Shown here: piece after piece, positions 1-9,058 of the stretch | Layout: the number at the start of each line of letters is the position of its first letter | Position numbering within the stretch: the stretch's first letter is position 1 | Source of the DNA: Rathayibacter caricis DSM 15933 | GTDB lineage: Bacteria; Actinomycetota; Actinomycetes; Actinomycetales; Microbacteriaceae | Length of the DNA stretch: 64,000 bases | Direction: 5' to 3' | NCBI RefSeq assembly: GCF_003044275.1 | Contig: NZ_PZPL01000001.1 | Span: 3,348,001-3,412,000 of the forward strand | The notes under the pieces: model-generated | What the model saw: only the letters and a program-made list of their open reading frames with translations | Told to the model about the DNA's origin: nothing | Database searches by the model: none | Translations under genes and position numbers: made by a program

Positions 1-943
1 GGCCGCGCGCCTCGATCGCGGGGAGGGCGTCGCGGCGAGCGGAGGCGAGCGCGAGTCCCTCCGCGGGGTCGAGCGTCGTCTCGACGCTGAGGGCGGTCTC
101 GGCGAGGACGGTGCGGACCGCCTCGATCTCGTCGGCCGCGCCGAAGCCGTCGGTCTGCACCAGGAGGAAGGCGCCGCCGCGGAGGGCCAGCGCGGTGCCC
201 CGGAGGGCGTCGATCGCCCCGAGCGTACGGTCGTCGACCAGTTCGAGGACGCTCGGGCGCAGTCCCGCACGGGCGAGGGCGGTGGTGGCCTCGGCTCCGG
301 TCGCGACGTCGGCGAAGTAGGCCGCAGCGGTGGCGACGGACCGTGGCCGCGGGAGGAGTCGCAGCGTGGCGCCGACGACGACGCCGAGACTCCCCTCCGA
401 GCCCACGACGAGTGCCGTGAGATCGAGACCGACGACGCCCTTCAGAGTGTCGCGGCCGAGGTGCACGAGCGACCCGTCGGCCAGCACGACGTCGAGGGCG
501 AGGACCGCGTCGCGGGTGACCCCGTACTTGGCTCCGCGGAGGCCGCCGGCGTTCGTCGCGATGTTGCCGCCGACGGTCGAGATCTCCACGCTGCCGGGGT
601 CCGGGGCGTAGAGGAGGCCGTGCTCGGCGGCGGCCCGGTCGAGGTCGGCCGTGATCACGCCGGGCTCGACGCGCGCGACCTGGTCGACGGGGTCGATCGA
701 GAGGATGCGGTGCAGTCCCGAGACGTCGAGGATCAGCGAGCCCTCCCCGGCGCTGGCGGCTCCCGCGAGCCCGGAGGCGGCTCCCCGCGTCACGACGGGG
801 ATCCCCTCCGCGGACGCCCGGGCGAGGGTCGCGCGCACCTCGTCGACCGAGCGGGCACGGACGACCTCCGCCGGGACTCCGCCCGGGGACCAGCCCGAGC
901 GGTCGGCGCGGAGGGAGGGGAGATCGGGCGCGAGGGCGCTCAC
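1..943 (-). CDS. FAD-binding oxidase (GlcD/D-lactate dehydrogenase type), C-terminus off window
   Basis: Partial gene with about 314 residues visible; the 3' end runs off the window. The FAD-binding PCMH fold is clear: a VVTRGAASGLAGAA segment near residue 55, then DPGSVEISTVGGNIATNAGG and KYGVTRDAVLALDVVLADG, typical of FAD_binding_4 enzymes that oxidise 2-hydroxyacids such as glycolate or D-lactate. The GTG start lies in a GTGA overlap with the stop of the upstream hydrolase, so translation is probably coupled. It is the last visible gene of the importer/monooxygenase operon, where it could oxidise a 2-hydroxyacid released from an imported compound (inference). The substrate cannot be read from the sequence. 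Confidence 0.85.
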   Translation of the reverse strand, partial: MSALAPDLPSLRADRSGWSPGGVPAEVVRARSVDEVRATLARASAEGIPVVTRGAASGLAGAASAGEGSLILDVSGLHRILSIDPVDQVARVEPGVITADLDRAAAEHGLLYAPDPGSVEISTVGGNIATNAGGLRGAKYGVTRDAVLALDVVLADGSLVHLGRDTLKGVVGLDLTALVVGSEGSLGVVVGATLRLLPRPRSVATAAAYFADVATGAEATTALARAGLRPSVLELVDDRTLGAIDALRGTALALRGGAFLLVQTDGFGAADEIEAVRTVLAETALSVETTLDPAEGLALASARRDALPAIEARG

Positions 944-1638
944 GCGTCGAGCCGCTCGACGATCGGCGCGGCACCCGCAGAGACCCTGACCCGCTCGAGG
1001 AAGAGCACGACGGTCGCGGCGACGGAGCGGTGCGTGACGTCGTTCAGGACGTCGTGCCGGCCGCCCGCGACCAGGTGGATCTCGGCGTGCGGGGCGGTGC
1101 GGTGCACGGCGACCGCCTCCTCCACGGGGCTGACCGGGTCGGCGTCGCCGTGCAGGGCGAGCAGCGGCACCGCGACGGCGCTCGCCGCCACCGCGAGCAG
1201 CTCGGGCGGCAGGACAGCGGTGGGGACGGAGCCGGTCTCGCGGGCGAGGACGCCGGCGTGGGCCGGGCAGGCGGTGCGATCGGCGACGGCCGCTCCCTCG
1301 GGGCGGACCGGGAGGCCCGCGACCACGACGGCGTCGACCGCGGTGGTGGCCGCGATCTCGAGCGCGATCGCCGCGCCTGCGTCGGAGCCGACGAGCACGA
1401 CGGGGGCGACGAGGGACGGATCGGCGAGGAGCGCCCGCGCGGCATCGGCGACGCCGTCGGCGATCGCCTCGCCGAGCACGCGGACCCGGTAGGCGTCGCG
1501 GGCGAGGCGGGAGCCGAAGCGCTCGTAGACGGCCGGGGTCTCGCCCCGGCCGGCGAGCACGACGAGCGTGCCGCGCGGGGCGATCCCGTCGGGCTCGTCG
1601 AAGGCAAGAGGAGCGGGTGCGAGGGCGGGGGCGGTCAT
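940..1638 (-). CDS. Alpha/beta hydrolase
   Basis: 232 residues. An N-terminal strand (TLVVLAGRGETPAVYERF) is followed by VVLVGSDAGAAIALE, which resembles the nucleophile elbow but has Asp (GSDAG) where serine hydrolases have Ser. Late in the protein are LLALHGDADPVSP, the usual acid strand, and AGGRHDVLND, carrying the catalytic His. A GxDxG elbow suggests a dehalogenase-like Asp nucleophile or a divergent non-hydrolytic member. The ATG lies in an ATGA overlap with the preceding reductase and the stop is in a GTGA overlap with the FAD oxidase. The substrate is unknown. Confidence 0.8.
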   Translation of the reverse strand: MTAPALAPAPLAFDEPDGIAPRGTLVVLAGRGETPAVYERFGSRLARDAYRVRVLGEAIADGVADAARALLADPSLVAPVVLVGSDAGAAIALEIAATTAVDAVVVAGLPVRPEGAAVADRTACPAHAGVLARETGSVPTAVLPPELLAVAASAVAVPLLALHGDADPVSPVEEAVAVHRTAPHAEIHLVAGGRHDVLNDVTHRSVAATVVLFLERVRVSAGAAPIVERLDA

Positions 1639-2639
1639 GCGGGGACCCTTTCTGAGGGGACGGTGTCGCGAGGAACGGTGTGGGGATGCAGGAGCTCGGC
1701 CAGCGCGAGCGGCGCGCGGGCCGCCTCCGCTCCGTGCCGGCCGAGGAGGGACTGGAGGCGCTCGTTCACGGGCGCGGGCACGCCCGTGCGCCGCGAGAGC
1801 AGCACGATCTCGCCGTTCAGCAGATCGACCTCGCTCCCGGCGCCCCGGGCGAAGCTCTGCCAGGTCGAGAGGCGCCCGGGGACGTGCCCGGGAACCGGAT
1901 CGACGACGAGGCGCGTGCCGTCGTCCTCGGCGATCGCGCGGCCGTCGGCGAGCAGCACGGCCCGCGCCTCCGCGGCGAGCGCCGTGCGCGCCTGCGCCCT
2001 CTCGACGTCCGTGCCGGCGAAGAGGTCGAGGCCGTTCGCCGTGTTGACGATGAGCTTCCGGGCCTTCCAACCGCTGATGTCGCCGACGGCGCGGGCGGCG
2101 AATCCTGCGCGGCGGAGGATCGCGGCGTACTCCTCCGCGCGCGGGTCGTCCGCGTCCGGGTACCGGCCGATCCAGAGCACGCCCACGGTCGGGAAGGACG
2201 GCGAGACGACCTCGCCGGGCTCGAGGAAGCTCGCGGCGATGCCGATCGAGACGCCGAAGACGTCGCGGAAGCGGCGGAGCGCCGCGTCCTCGGCCGCGAG
2301 CCCGTTCTGCAGGGTGAGGACGGGCAGGTCGGCGCCCGCTCCCCCGCCGACCAGCGGTGTCCAGGCCCACTCGGCGAGCGCCGCCTCGGCGTCCTGCGCC
2401 TTGACCGCGAGCACGAGCACGTCGCCGCGGATCGGCGCGACCTCCTCCGGCCCGGCGGCCACCGGCACGGCGACGCTCTCGTCGCCCGCCGGCCGGCGCA
2501 CGGTGAGCCCGCTCCTGCGCAGCACGCGGAGCTGCTCTCCGCGGGCCACGAGGACGACGGGGTGCCCGGAGAGGTGGAGCTGCGCGGCGAGGACGGAGCC
2601 GACGGCGCCCGCTCCGATCACCACGAAGCGCCCGCTCAT
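1635..2639 (-). CDS. Ketopantoate reductase-like NADPH-dependent oxidoreductase (PanE/ApbA family)
   Basis: 334 residues, the usual PanE length. It starts directly with the Rossmann motif VVIGAGAVGSVLAAQ, and VLAVKAQD and LTLQNGL are the standard PanE landmarks. The family Lys of the helical domain fits GWKARKLIVNTANGL, and the C-terminal domain is complete. Classical PanE makes pantoate for CoA, but here the gene is locked into an importer/monooxygenase operon by ATGA overlaps on both sides, so a catabolic role reducing a 2-keto acid is at least as likely (inference). The start follows the ABC ATPase stop in an ATGA overlap. Confidence 0.85.
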   Translation of the reverse strand: MSGRFVVIGAGAVGSVLAAQLHLSGHPVVLVARGEQLRVLRRSGLTVRRPAGDESVAVPVAAGPEEVAPIRGDVLVLAVKAQDAEAALAEWAWTPLVGGGAGADLPVLTLQNGLAAEDAALRRFRDVFGVSIGIAASFLEPGEVVSPSFPTVGVLWIGRYPDADDPRAEEYAAILRRAGFAARAVGDISGWKARKLIVNTANGLDLFAGTDVERAQARTALAAEARAVLLADGRAIAEDDGTRLVVDPVPGHVPGRLSTWQSFARGAGSEVDLLNGEIVLLSRRTGVPAPVNERLQSLLGRHGAEAARAPLALAELLHPHTVPRDTVPSERVPA

Positions 2640-4240
2640 GCGACGGCTCCCGCTACGGACGTGCCCGGCACGGCGGCCAGGAGCGCCCGGGTGTACTCCG
2701 CCTGTGGCGAGCCGAAGACCTGCGCGGTCGTCCCCGCCTCCTCGATGCGCCCACGGTTCAGCACGACGACCTCGTGGGAGACCTCGGCGACGACCGCGAG
2801 ATCGTGCGAGACGAACAGGTACGCCACTCCGAGGTCCTGCTGCAGCTCGACGAGCAGGTCGAGGATCTGCGCCTGCACCGACACGTCGAGCGCCGAGACC
2901 GGCTCGTCGAGGAGCACGAGGTCCGGCCCGAGCGCGAGAGCGCGGGCGAGGGCGACGCGCTGGCGCTGACCGCCGGACAGCTCGACCGGCAGCCGGGAGA
3001 GGGACGACTCCGGCAGCCCGACCCGCTCGAGGAGCTCGCGGGCCCGCTGCAGCCGCGAGGAGCGGTCCCCGAGGCGGAACGAGACCAGCGGTTCGATCAC
3101 CGACTCGAGCACCGTGAAGCGGGGGTCGAGCGCGGCGAACGGGTTCTGGTGCACGAGCTGGATCCGGCGGCGCAGCGGCCGCCACTCCCGCTCGCGCGCC
3201 CGGGTCACGTCGACGCCCTCGACCAGCACGCGGCCGCTCGTCGGCGCGACGAGTCCGAGCGCGATCCGCAGGGCGGTCGTCTTGCCCGATCCGGACTCCC
3301 CCACCAGGGCGAGGGTTTGCCCGGCGCGGATCGAGAACGACACGTCGTCCAGCGCGCGGAGGTCGGGCCGGCGGCCCGGCAGAGCGAATTCGTGCACCAC
3401 GTTCTCGATGCGGAGCACCTCCGGCGCGGGCTCCACCCGCGTGAAGCGCGGCACGATCGCGCCCCCGTGTCCCAGGCCCGGGGCGGCGGCGATCAGCGCC
3501 CGGGTGTACTCCTCGCGGGGAGCGACGAGGATCCGCGCGGGTGCTCCCTCCTCGACCACGCGGCCCGCGCGCATCACGAGCACCCGGTCGGCCCGGTCGG
3601 CGGCGACGGCGAGATCGTGGGTGATGATCAGGAGCGAGATGCCCTGCTCCCGCACCAGCGACTGCAGGTGGTCGAGGATCCGCTTCTGCACCGTGACGTC
3701 GAGCGCCGACGTGGGCTCGTCGGCGATGATCAGCCGCGGCTTCCCCGCGAGCGCTATCGCGATGAGCGCCCGTTGGCGCAGTCCGCCCGAGAGCTCGTGC
3801 GGGTACTGCCGGGAGCGCAGCTCCGGGTCGTCGATGCCGGCCTCGGCGAGCGCCGCCAGCACCTCCGCGTCGACGGAGCGGCGGTCGACTCCGCGCAGGC
3901 GCACCGACTCGGCGACCTGCGCGCCGATGCGCAGCGTCGGGTTCAGCCCGACCATCGGATCCTGCGGCACGAGGGCGACGAACCGACCGCGGAGTCGGCG
4001 CAGCTCCTTCTCGGACGCGGCGGTCACGTCGGAGCCGTCGATCGTGATCGATCCGCCCGTCACGCGGCCGTTCGCCGGGAGCAGGCCCAGCACGGCGTTC
4101 GCTGTCGTGGATTTGCCGGAGCCGGACTCGCCGACGACCGCCACGATCTCGCCCGGGGCGATCTCGAGCGAGACGTCGTGCACCACGGGCCGGCCGTCGT
4201 ACGAGACCGAGAGGCTCTCGAGCCGCACCAGCGCGCTCAT
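2636..4240 (-). CDS. Dipeptide/nickel-type ABC transporter ATPase, tandem DppD-DppF fusion
   Basis: 534 residues holding two complete ATPase domains. Domain 1 has Walker A GESGSGKST at about residue 37, signature ELSGGLRQRALIA and Walker B LIIADEPTSALD. Domain 2 repeats this with GESGSGKTT, ELSGGQRQRVALARA and LVLLDEPVSALD. Each half also shows a C-terminal oligopeptide-transporter segment (EEYTRALIAAAPG and AEYTRALLAAVPG). Both active sites are intact, so one polypeptide can supply both ATPases of a Dpp/Opp-type importer. Start and stop lie in ATGA overlaps with the permease and the PanE-like gene. Confidence 0.93.
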   Translation of the reverse strand: MSALVRLESLSVSYDGRPVVHDVSLEIAPGEIVAVVGESGSGKSTTANAVLGLLPANGRVTGGSITIDGSDVTAASEKELRRLRGRFVALVPQDPMVGLNPTLRIGAQVAESVRLRGVDRRSVDAEVLAALAEAGIDDPELRSRQYPHELSGGLRQRALIAIALAGKPRLIIADEPTSALDVTVQKRILDHLQSLVREQGISLLIITHDLAVAADRADRVLVMRAGRVVEEGAPARILVAPREEYTRALIAAAPGLGHGGAIVPRFTRVEPAPEVLRIENVVHEFALPGRRPDLRALDDVSFSIRAGQTLALVGESGSGKTTALRIALGLVAPTSGRVLVEGVDVTRAREREWRPLRRRIQLVHQNPFAALDPRFTVLESVIEPLVSFRLGDRSSRLQRARELLERVGLPESSLSRLPVELSGGQRQRVALARALALGPDLVLLDEPVSALDVSVQAQILDLLVELQQDLGVAYLFVSHDLAVVAEVSHEVVVLNRGRIEEAGTTAQVFGSPQAEYTRALLAAVPGTSVAGAVA

Positions 4241-5145
4241 CGCTGCACCTCCTCGATCGTCTTGGCGACGTGGTTGAGCGAGAACACCAGCAGTCCGACG
4301 AAGAGGCCGGGCAGCAGGGACAGCCACGGGCTCGTCACCAGGTAGTTGCGGCCGGTCGAGATGAGCGTGCCCCACTCGGCCGCGGGCGGAGCGGCTCCGA
4401 AGCCGAGGAAGCTCAGCGCCGCGACCGCGATGATCGCCGTGCCGAGATCCAGGACGGCGAGGACGGCGACCGGGCCCCAGGAGTTGGGCAGCACGTGCCG
4501 CACCAGCACCCGCAGTCGCGTGGCTCCGCCGGTGCGCGCCGCCTCGACGTAGGGCAGCGTCTTCACCCGGAGCACCTCCGCCCGCGTCGTCCGCGCGAAT
4601 CCCGGCAGGATCCCTATCCCGACCGCGAGGGCGACGGGCAGTGTCCCGAATCCGATCGCCGTGACGATCGCCAGCGCGAGCAGCAGGCCGGGAACGGCGA
4701 GCAGGACGTCGACGATCCGCATGATCACGGCGTCCACGACTCCCCCGGAATAGCCGGAGACGACCCCGAGTGTCAGACCGCCGACCAGCGCGATGGCCAG
4801 GGCGATCACGGTCGCCTGGATCGTGAGCGCTCCGCCGTGCAGGACGCGCGCGAACAGGTCGCGGCCGAGCTCGTCGGTGCCGAAGAGGTGCGCGGCGCTC
4901 GGCGCCTGGAGCTTGTCGATCGGAGCGGTCGCGTACGGATCGTACGAGGTGAACAGCGCGGGAGCGATCGCCGACACCAGCACGAAGACGGCGAAGGCGA
5001 GGGCGATCAGGAAGCCCGGTCGGCGCAGGAGCAGGCGGAGCGTCCGCCGCCGCCGCGCCCCGCGCCCGTGCGCGGTCGCGACGGGAGTCACGACGGGCGG
5101 CGCGGCCTCGACGGAGGTGTCGGGACGGGTGAGTTCGAGCGTCAC
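4237..5145 (-). CDS. ABC transporter permease, DppC/OppC type
   Basis: 302 residues. The cytoplasmic N-terminus is followed by one transmembrane segment (LIALAFAVFVLVSAIAPALF), a periplasmic-type loop with the family motif HLFGTDELGRDLFAR, and a BPD_transp_1 core of about five helices. The ATPase-contact loop reads EAARTGGATRLRVLVRHVLPN. The GTG start is in a GTGA overlap with the stop of the DppB-type permease; this gives the standard DppC length and excludes an in-frame upstream extension. It pairs with the upstream permease and the fused ATPase. Confidence 0.93.
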   Translation of the reverse strand: MTLELTRPDTSVEAAPPVVTPVATAHGRGARRRRTLRLLLRRPGFLIALAFAVFVLVSAIAPALFTSYDPYATAPIDKLQAPSAAHLFGTDELGRDLFARVLHGGALTIQATVIALAIALVGGLTLGVVSGYSGGVVDAVIMRIVDVLLAVPGLLLALAIVTAIGFGTLPVALAVGIGILPGFARTTRAEVLRVKTLPYVEAARTGGATRLRVLVRHVLPNSWGPVAVLAVLDLGTAIIAVAALSFLGFGAAPPAAEWGTLISTGRNYLVTSPWLSLLPGLFVGLLVFSLNHVAKTIEEVQR

Positions 5146-6167
5146 GGTCGAGCCGCCTTCGGGGTGTAGGTGATGCGCGGATCCAGGAGCGGGTAGAGCA
5201 GGTCGACCAGGAGGTTCACGCCCACGAAGACCGCGGCGGCGAGCACCACGATCGCCTGGACCACCGGCACGTCCTGGGTGAGCACCGACTCCTGGGCGAG
5301 AGTGCCGATGCCCTGCCGGGCGAAGATCGTCTCGGCCACGATCGCCCCCGTCACGGTGTTGCCGGCGAGGACGCCGAGGATCGTCAGCGTCGGGAGCGAG
5401 GCGTTGCGGAACGCGTGCCGCCACTGCACTGCCGCCCGACCGAGCCCCTTCGCCCGCGCGGTCGTGATGTACGACTCCGTCTGCACGTCCGCGAAGCTGC
5501 GGATCAGCACCTGGGCGAGCATCGCCGAGGTCGGGATCGCCATCGTGACCGCCGGCAGGATCAGGCTCGCCGGCGTCGCGCTGCCCGTGGACGGCAGCAG
5601 GTGCAGCGTGAAGGCGAAGAACTGGATGAGCAGGAGCCCGATCCAGAAGCCCGGGAACGCCACTCCCGCCGAGGGGAGCCTCCCCAGCACGGTCTTGAGG
5701 GGCCGCCACTGCACCAGCGCCGCGACGTACGCGAGCGCCGTGCCGCCGACCAGGGCGAGGCCGATCGCCAGAGCGCTGAGCTGCAGCGTGCCCGGCAGCT
5801 TCTCGGCGATCAGGTCGGTGACCGGGATCCCCTTCGTGATCGACGTGCCGAAGTCGCCCCGCAGCGCGCTGCCGAGCATGCCCGCGTACTGCTGCCAGAC
5901 CGGCTGGTCGAGGCCGTAGCGGGCCTGCGCCTCGGCGAGCTGCTGCGGCGAGAGCGAGTCGAGCTCGACGTTGTTGGCCGACAGGAGGAGCGCCAGCGGG
6001 TCGCTCGGCAGCAGCCACAGCACGGCGAAGGTCACCGTGTACGCGGCCCAGAGCACGAGGACCGCCTGCGCGACCCTCCCGAGGACGTACCGGCCGAGGC
6101 CGGAGGAGGCGGAGCGCGAGCCCGGCCTCCCGCCGACCACGGCGGGCGGAGCCTCGAGGGTCGTCAC
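5142..6167 (-). CDS. ABC transporter permease, DppB/OppB type
   Basis: 341 residues. An N-terminal membrane helix (LVLWAAYTVTFAVLWLLPSDP) precedes the large extracellular loop with the DppB hallmark RYGLDQPVWQQYAGML and GDFGTSI, then five or six helices. The coupling loop is TTARAKGLGRAAVQWRHAFRN, and the C-terminus ends LLDPRI like other family members. The GTG start sits in a GTGA overlap with the substrate-binding protein gene. It forms the membrane channel with the DppC-type permease. Confidence 0.93.
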   Translation of the reverse strand: MTTLEAPPAVVGGRPGSRSASSGLGRYVLGRVAQAVLVLWAAYTVTFAVLWLLPSDPLALLLSANNVELDSLSPQQLAEAQARYGLDQPVWQQYAGMLGSALRGDFGTSITKGIPVTDLIAEKLPGTLQLSALAIGLALVGGTALAYVAALVQWRPLKTVLGRLPSAGVAFPGFWIGLLLIQFFAFTLHLLPSTGSATPASLILPAVTMAIPTSAMLAQVLIRSFADVQTESYITTARAKGLGRAAVQWRHAFRNASLPTLTILGVLAGNTVTGAIVAETIFARQGIGTLAQESVLTQDVPVVQAIVVLAAAVFVGVNLLVDLLYPLLDPRITYTPKAARP

Positions 6168-7828
6168 GGCTGGATCCAGGCGTCGGCGAAGTCGCCGAAC
6201 GACTCCGAGGTGAAGCGGAAGCCGTGCACCCGGGACGAGACGCCCGCCAGCTGCACCCGCTCGGCGAACGGGAACACGAGCGCGTCGTCGATCAGGTAGT
6301 CCTGCAGCTCGGCGTAGACCGCGGCACGGGCGGTCGGGTCGACCGTCTGCACGCCCTCGTCGAGCAGTGCCTGCACCTCGGCGGCCTGCTCCGGAGCGAA
6401 GTTGTTGACCGCCTGCGCCTTCGATCCGGCGACGCGCGAGTCGACGATCCACTGGATCACTCCGGGATCGGCCCGCGTGTAGTACGTCGAGATCAGGTCG
6501 TACTGCCCGCTGCCGAGCACGTCGGCGCGCTGGGCGTTGGTGATCACGTTCAGCTCGAGATCGATGCCGACCTGCTTCAGCTGGTCCTGGATCAGCTGAT
6601 CGCCCGCGCCGAACTGCGCAACGATCGGGACCGACAGCGTCAGCCTGCGGCCGTCCTTCGACCGGTACCCGTCGTCGCCGAGCTCCCAGCCGGCCTCGTC
6701 GAGCAGCTCGCCCGCGCCCTCGGCGTCGAACGCCAGAGCGTCCGACTCGTCGACCCAGTAGGGCGTGGTCGTGTTGTAGACGCTCGTCACCGCCGGGTAG
6801 TCGGCACCGAACACCGTCGTCGCGTAGGTCTCGCGGTCGATCGCCTTCTGCACCGCCTGCCGCACGCGCGCGTCCGAGAGGATCCGCCCCTCGGCGACGT
6901 TGGGGTAGTAGTTGCTCGCGGGTCCCGGCAGTGCGCGGCTCTCGACCGTGTCGCCGCCGCCCGTGATCACGGCCTGGTCGTTCTCGGTGATCGGATTGCG
7001 CGGCCAGGCGACGTCGATCTCGTCGCTGGTGAGCTGTCCGACGCGCACGCTGTCCTCGGCGACGTAGGTGACGTCGATCCCGTCCAGGTGCGCCTCCCCC
7101 GTGTTCTCGCGCAGCGCCGAGCCCCAGGCGTACCCGTCGCGCTTGTCGAGCGTGATGCCCGTGCCCGGGGTGTAGTCGGTGAGGGTGAAGGGGCCCGAGC
7201 CGACGACGTTCCCGAGGCAGCGCTCCTCGGGGGTCGCGGCGTACGAGGAGGCCGCGAGGATCGCCAGATTCGTGGTCGAGGTGCCCTGCAGGAACGAGGC
7301 GTTCGGAGCGGCGAACCGCACGGTCACGGTGTCGGCGTCGACGACGTCGGTGCCGGCGTAGCCCGCGAGGTAGACGCCTCCGTAGGCGGAGGGCAGCTCG
7401 GCGAGCGTCGCCTGCGCGCTGTCGAAGGCGGTCTTGACGCTGTCGGCGGTGAACGCGGTGCCGTCCGAGAAGGTCACGTCGCTCCGCAGGTCGAAGGTGT
7501 ACTCGGTTCCGGAGTCGTTCACCGTCCAGTCGGTCGCGAGCCAGGGCCGGATCTCGCCGGTCTCGGGGTCCTGGTCCGTGAGGGAGTCGGCGACGTTGCG
7601 GATCACCGTGCGGTGCTCGATCCAGTAGGTCTGGAAGGGGTCGACGCACGAGAACGCCGCGTTGTCGGGGAAGAACGCGAGCCGGAGGCGGCCCCCGTCG
7701 ACCGGGGCGGAGTCGCCCGAGCCGGTGCCCGCGTCGGAGGCGCCGGAGCAGGCGGTGAGGGCGAGCGCGGAGGCGAGGGCCAGCGCTGCGGCGGACGCCG
7801 CGCGGGATCGTCGGAAGGGTGCGGTCAT
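6164..7828 (-). CDS. ABC transporter substrate-binding lipoprotein (SBP family 5)
   Basis: 554 residues. A lipoprotein signal peptide with lipobox LTAC gives Cys27 as the anchor, followed by a Gly/Ser linker. The mature part is SBP_bac_5-like: WTVNDSGTEYTFDLRSDVTFSDGTAFTADSVKTAF patterns near residues 100-135, and KAIDRETYATTVFGADYPA in the middle. It binds the imported solute outside the membrane; peptides, opines, glutathione and organosulfur compounds are all carried by this family. It is separated from the upstream acyl-CoA-dehydrogenase-like gene by 51 nt with a good GGAGA ribosome site, the only real gap in the operon, which could allow higher expression of the binding protein. Confidence 0.92.
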   Translation of the reverse strand: MTAPFRRSRAASAAALALASALALTACSGASDAGTGSGDSAPVDGGRLRLAFFPDNAAFSCVDPFQTYWIEHRTVIRNVADSLTDQDPETGEIRPWLATDWTVNDSGTEYTFDLRSDVTFSDGTAFTADSVKTAFDSAQATLAELPSAYGGVYLAGYAGTDVVDADTVTVRFAAPNASFLQGTSTTNLAILAASSYAATPEERCLGNVVGSGPFTLTDYTPGTGITLDKRDGYAWGSALRENTGEAHLDGIDVTYVAEDSVRVGQLTSDEIDVAWPRNPITENDQAVITGGGDTVESRALPGPASNYYPNVAEGRILSDARVRQAVQKAIDRETYATTVFGADYPAVTSVYNTTTPYWVDESDALAFDAEGAGELLDEAGWELGDDGYRSKDGRRLTLSVPIVAQFGAGDQLIQDQLKQVGIDLELNVITNAQRADVLGSGQYDLISTYYTRADPGVIQWIVDSRVAGSKAQAVNNFAPEQAAEVQALLDEGVQTVDPTARAAVYAELQDYLIDDALVFPFAERVQLAGVSSRVHGFRFTSESFGDFADAWIQP

Positions 7829-7879
7829 GTCGGTGTCTCCAGAGAAGGGTGGTGCGGGAGGGAGGGCCGGTGCGCGCCG

Positions 7880-9058
7880 TCAGCGCACGGCGGCCGCGAG
7901 GCTGCGGGTGCCGAGGATCACGAGGGCGGCGTCGTCCTGCGGAGGGTGCACGCGCGAGGCGAGCACGTCGCGCAGGTGCCGCTCGAGCGGGTGGTGCCGG
8001 GTGAGGCCGGGATTGCCGAGGGCGGCGACGGCGGTCTCGACCGCCGCGACCGCGGACCTGGTGGCGAGGAGCTTGCCGGCGAGGACGCGCTCGGCGGCCT
8101 GCGGGTCCCCCGCGTCGACGCGGGCGGCGAGCGAGAGGAGCACCTCCTCCGCCTGCACGAGCTGCGCCTCGATCTCGCCGGCGACGGAGCGGATCCGCTC
8201 GGTGGTCGCGATGGGCCGCCCGAGGGAGGTCGGCACCCGCTCGTTCGCGAAGCGCACGAAGAAGCTCTGCGCGGCGCGGCCGACCCCGACGTAGAGCGCG
8301 GCGACCGCGAGGCCGAAGCCGCCGGCGGCACCCGCCTCGGGAGGCAGCTGCGAGCGCGGGGTGCCGCGGAAGTGCTCGATCGGGATCCGCACGCGGTCGT
8401 AGACGACGTCGTGGGTGCTGGAGGCGCGCTGACCGAGGTGGTCCCAGGTCCGCTCGATCCTGACGCCGGCGGCGTCGCCGGGCACGATCGCGTGGCCGAG
8501 CTCCGGCTCCCCCGACGGACCCTGCGGGTCGACCGCCCAGACGAGGTGGTACGCCAGGCCCTCGGAGCCGGTGGCGAAGCCCTTGCGCCCCTCCAGCACC
8601 CAGTGGTCGCCGTCGCGGCGGATCGTGGTGGCGGGCAGTCCGCCGCGGGCCGGCGCGCCCCACTCCGGCTCGGCCCGCACCGCGTTCAGCAGCACGGGGC
8701 GCTCGCGCGAGTCCTGGAGGACCGAGCGGTAGAGCTCCTCCGGCCAGATCCCGGAGCGGTCCTGCGCCGCGTGCTGCAGCGCGGTCATCGCCGAGATGAG
8801 CGCGACGGCCGGGTCGCCGGCGCCCAGTGCGCCGAACACGCGCACCAGATCGACGGTCGAGGCGGGGGTGCCGCCGTAGCGGGTGCCGACGGCGAGGGTC
8901 AGCAGTCCTGCGTCGTGGACGGCCCGGATCCCCTCCCACGGGAACTCGGCGGTGCGGTCGTAGTGCTCGGCCGTCTCGGCGAGGCGCGCGGTGACGCGGG
9001 CGAGGGCGCGGTCCGACAGGTCCGGCGCGTCGATCAGGGGCGCGGTCAGGAGGCTCAC
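7880..9058 (-). CDS. Acyl-CoA dehydrogenase-fold flavin enzyme, probable DszC/SfnC-type monooxygenase
   Basis: 392 residues with the acyl-CoA dehydrogenase fold: a helical N-domain with GLLTLAVGTRYGG, a middle beta domain (HWVLEGRKGFATGSEGLAYHLVWA) and a helical C-domain. True dehydrogenases carry a catalytic Glu and CoA-binding residues; I could not identify them here. Genes of this kind beside LLM monooxygenases and importers are usually FMNH2-dependent monooxygenases of the DszC/SfnC group that oxidise sulfur or nitrogen compounds. Its ATG overlaps the LLM gene stop by 4 nt. The organosulfur role is inferred from context. Confidence 0.85.
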   Translation of the reverse strand: MSLLTAPLIDAPDLSDRALARVTARLAETAEHYDRTAEFPWEGIRAVHDAGLLTLAVGTRYGGTPASTVDLVRVFGALGAGDPAVALISAMTALQHAAQDRSGIWPEELYRSVLQDSRERPVLLNAVRAEPEWGAPARGGLPATTIRRDGDHWVLEGRKGFATGSEGLAYHLVWAVDPQGPSGEPELGHAIVPGDAAGVRIERTWDHLGQRASSTHDVVYDRVRIPIEHFRGTPRSQLPPEAGAAGGFGLAVAALYVGVGRAAQSFFVRFANERVPTSLGRPIATTERIRSVAGEIEAQLVQAEEVLLSLAARVDAGDPQAAERVLAGKLLATRSAVAAVETAVAALGNPGLTRHHPLERHLRDVLASRVHPPQDDAALVILGTRSLAAAVR

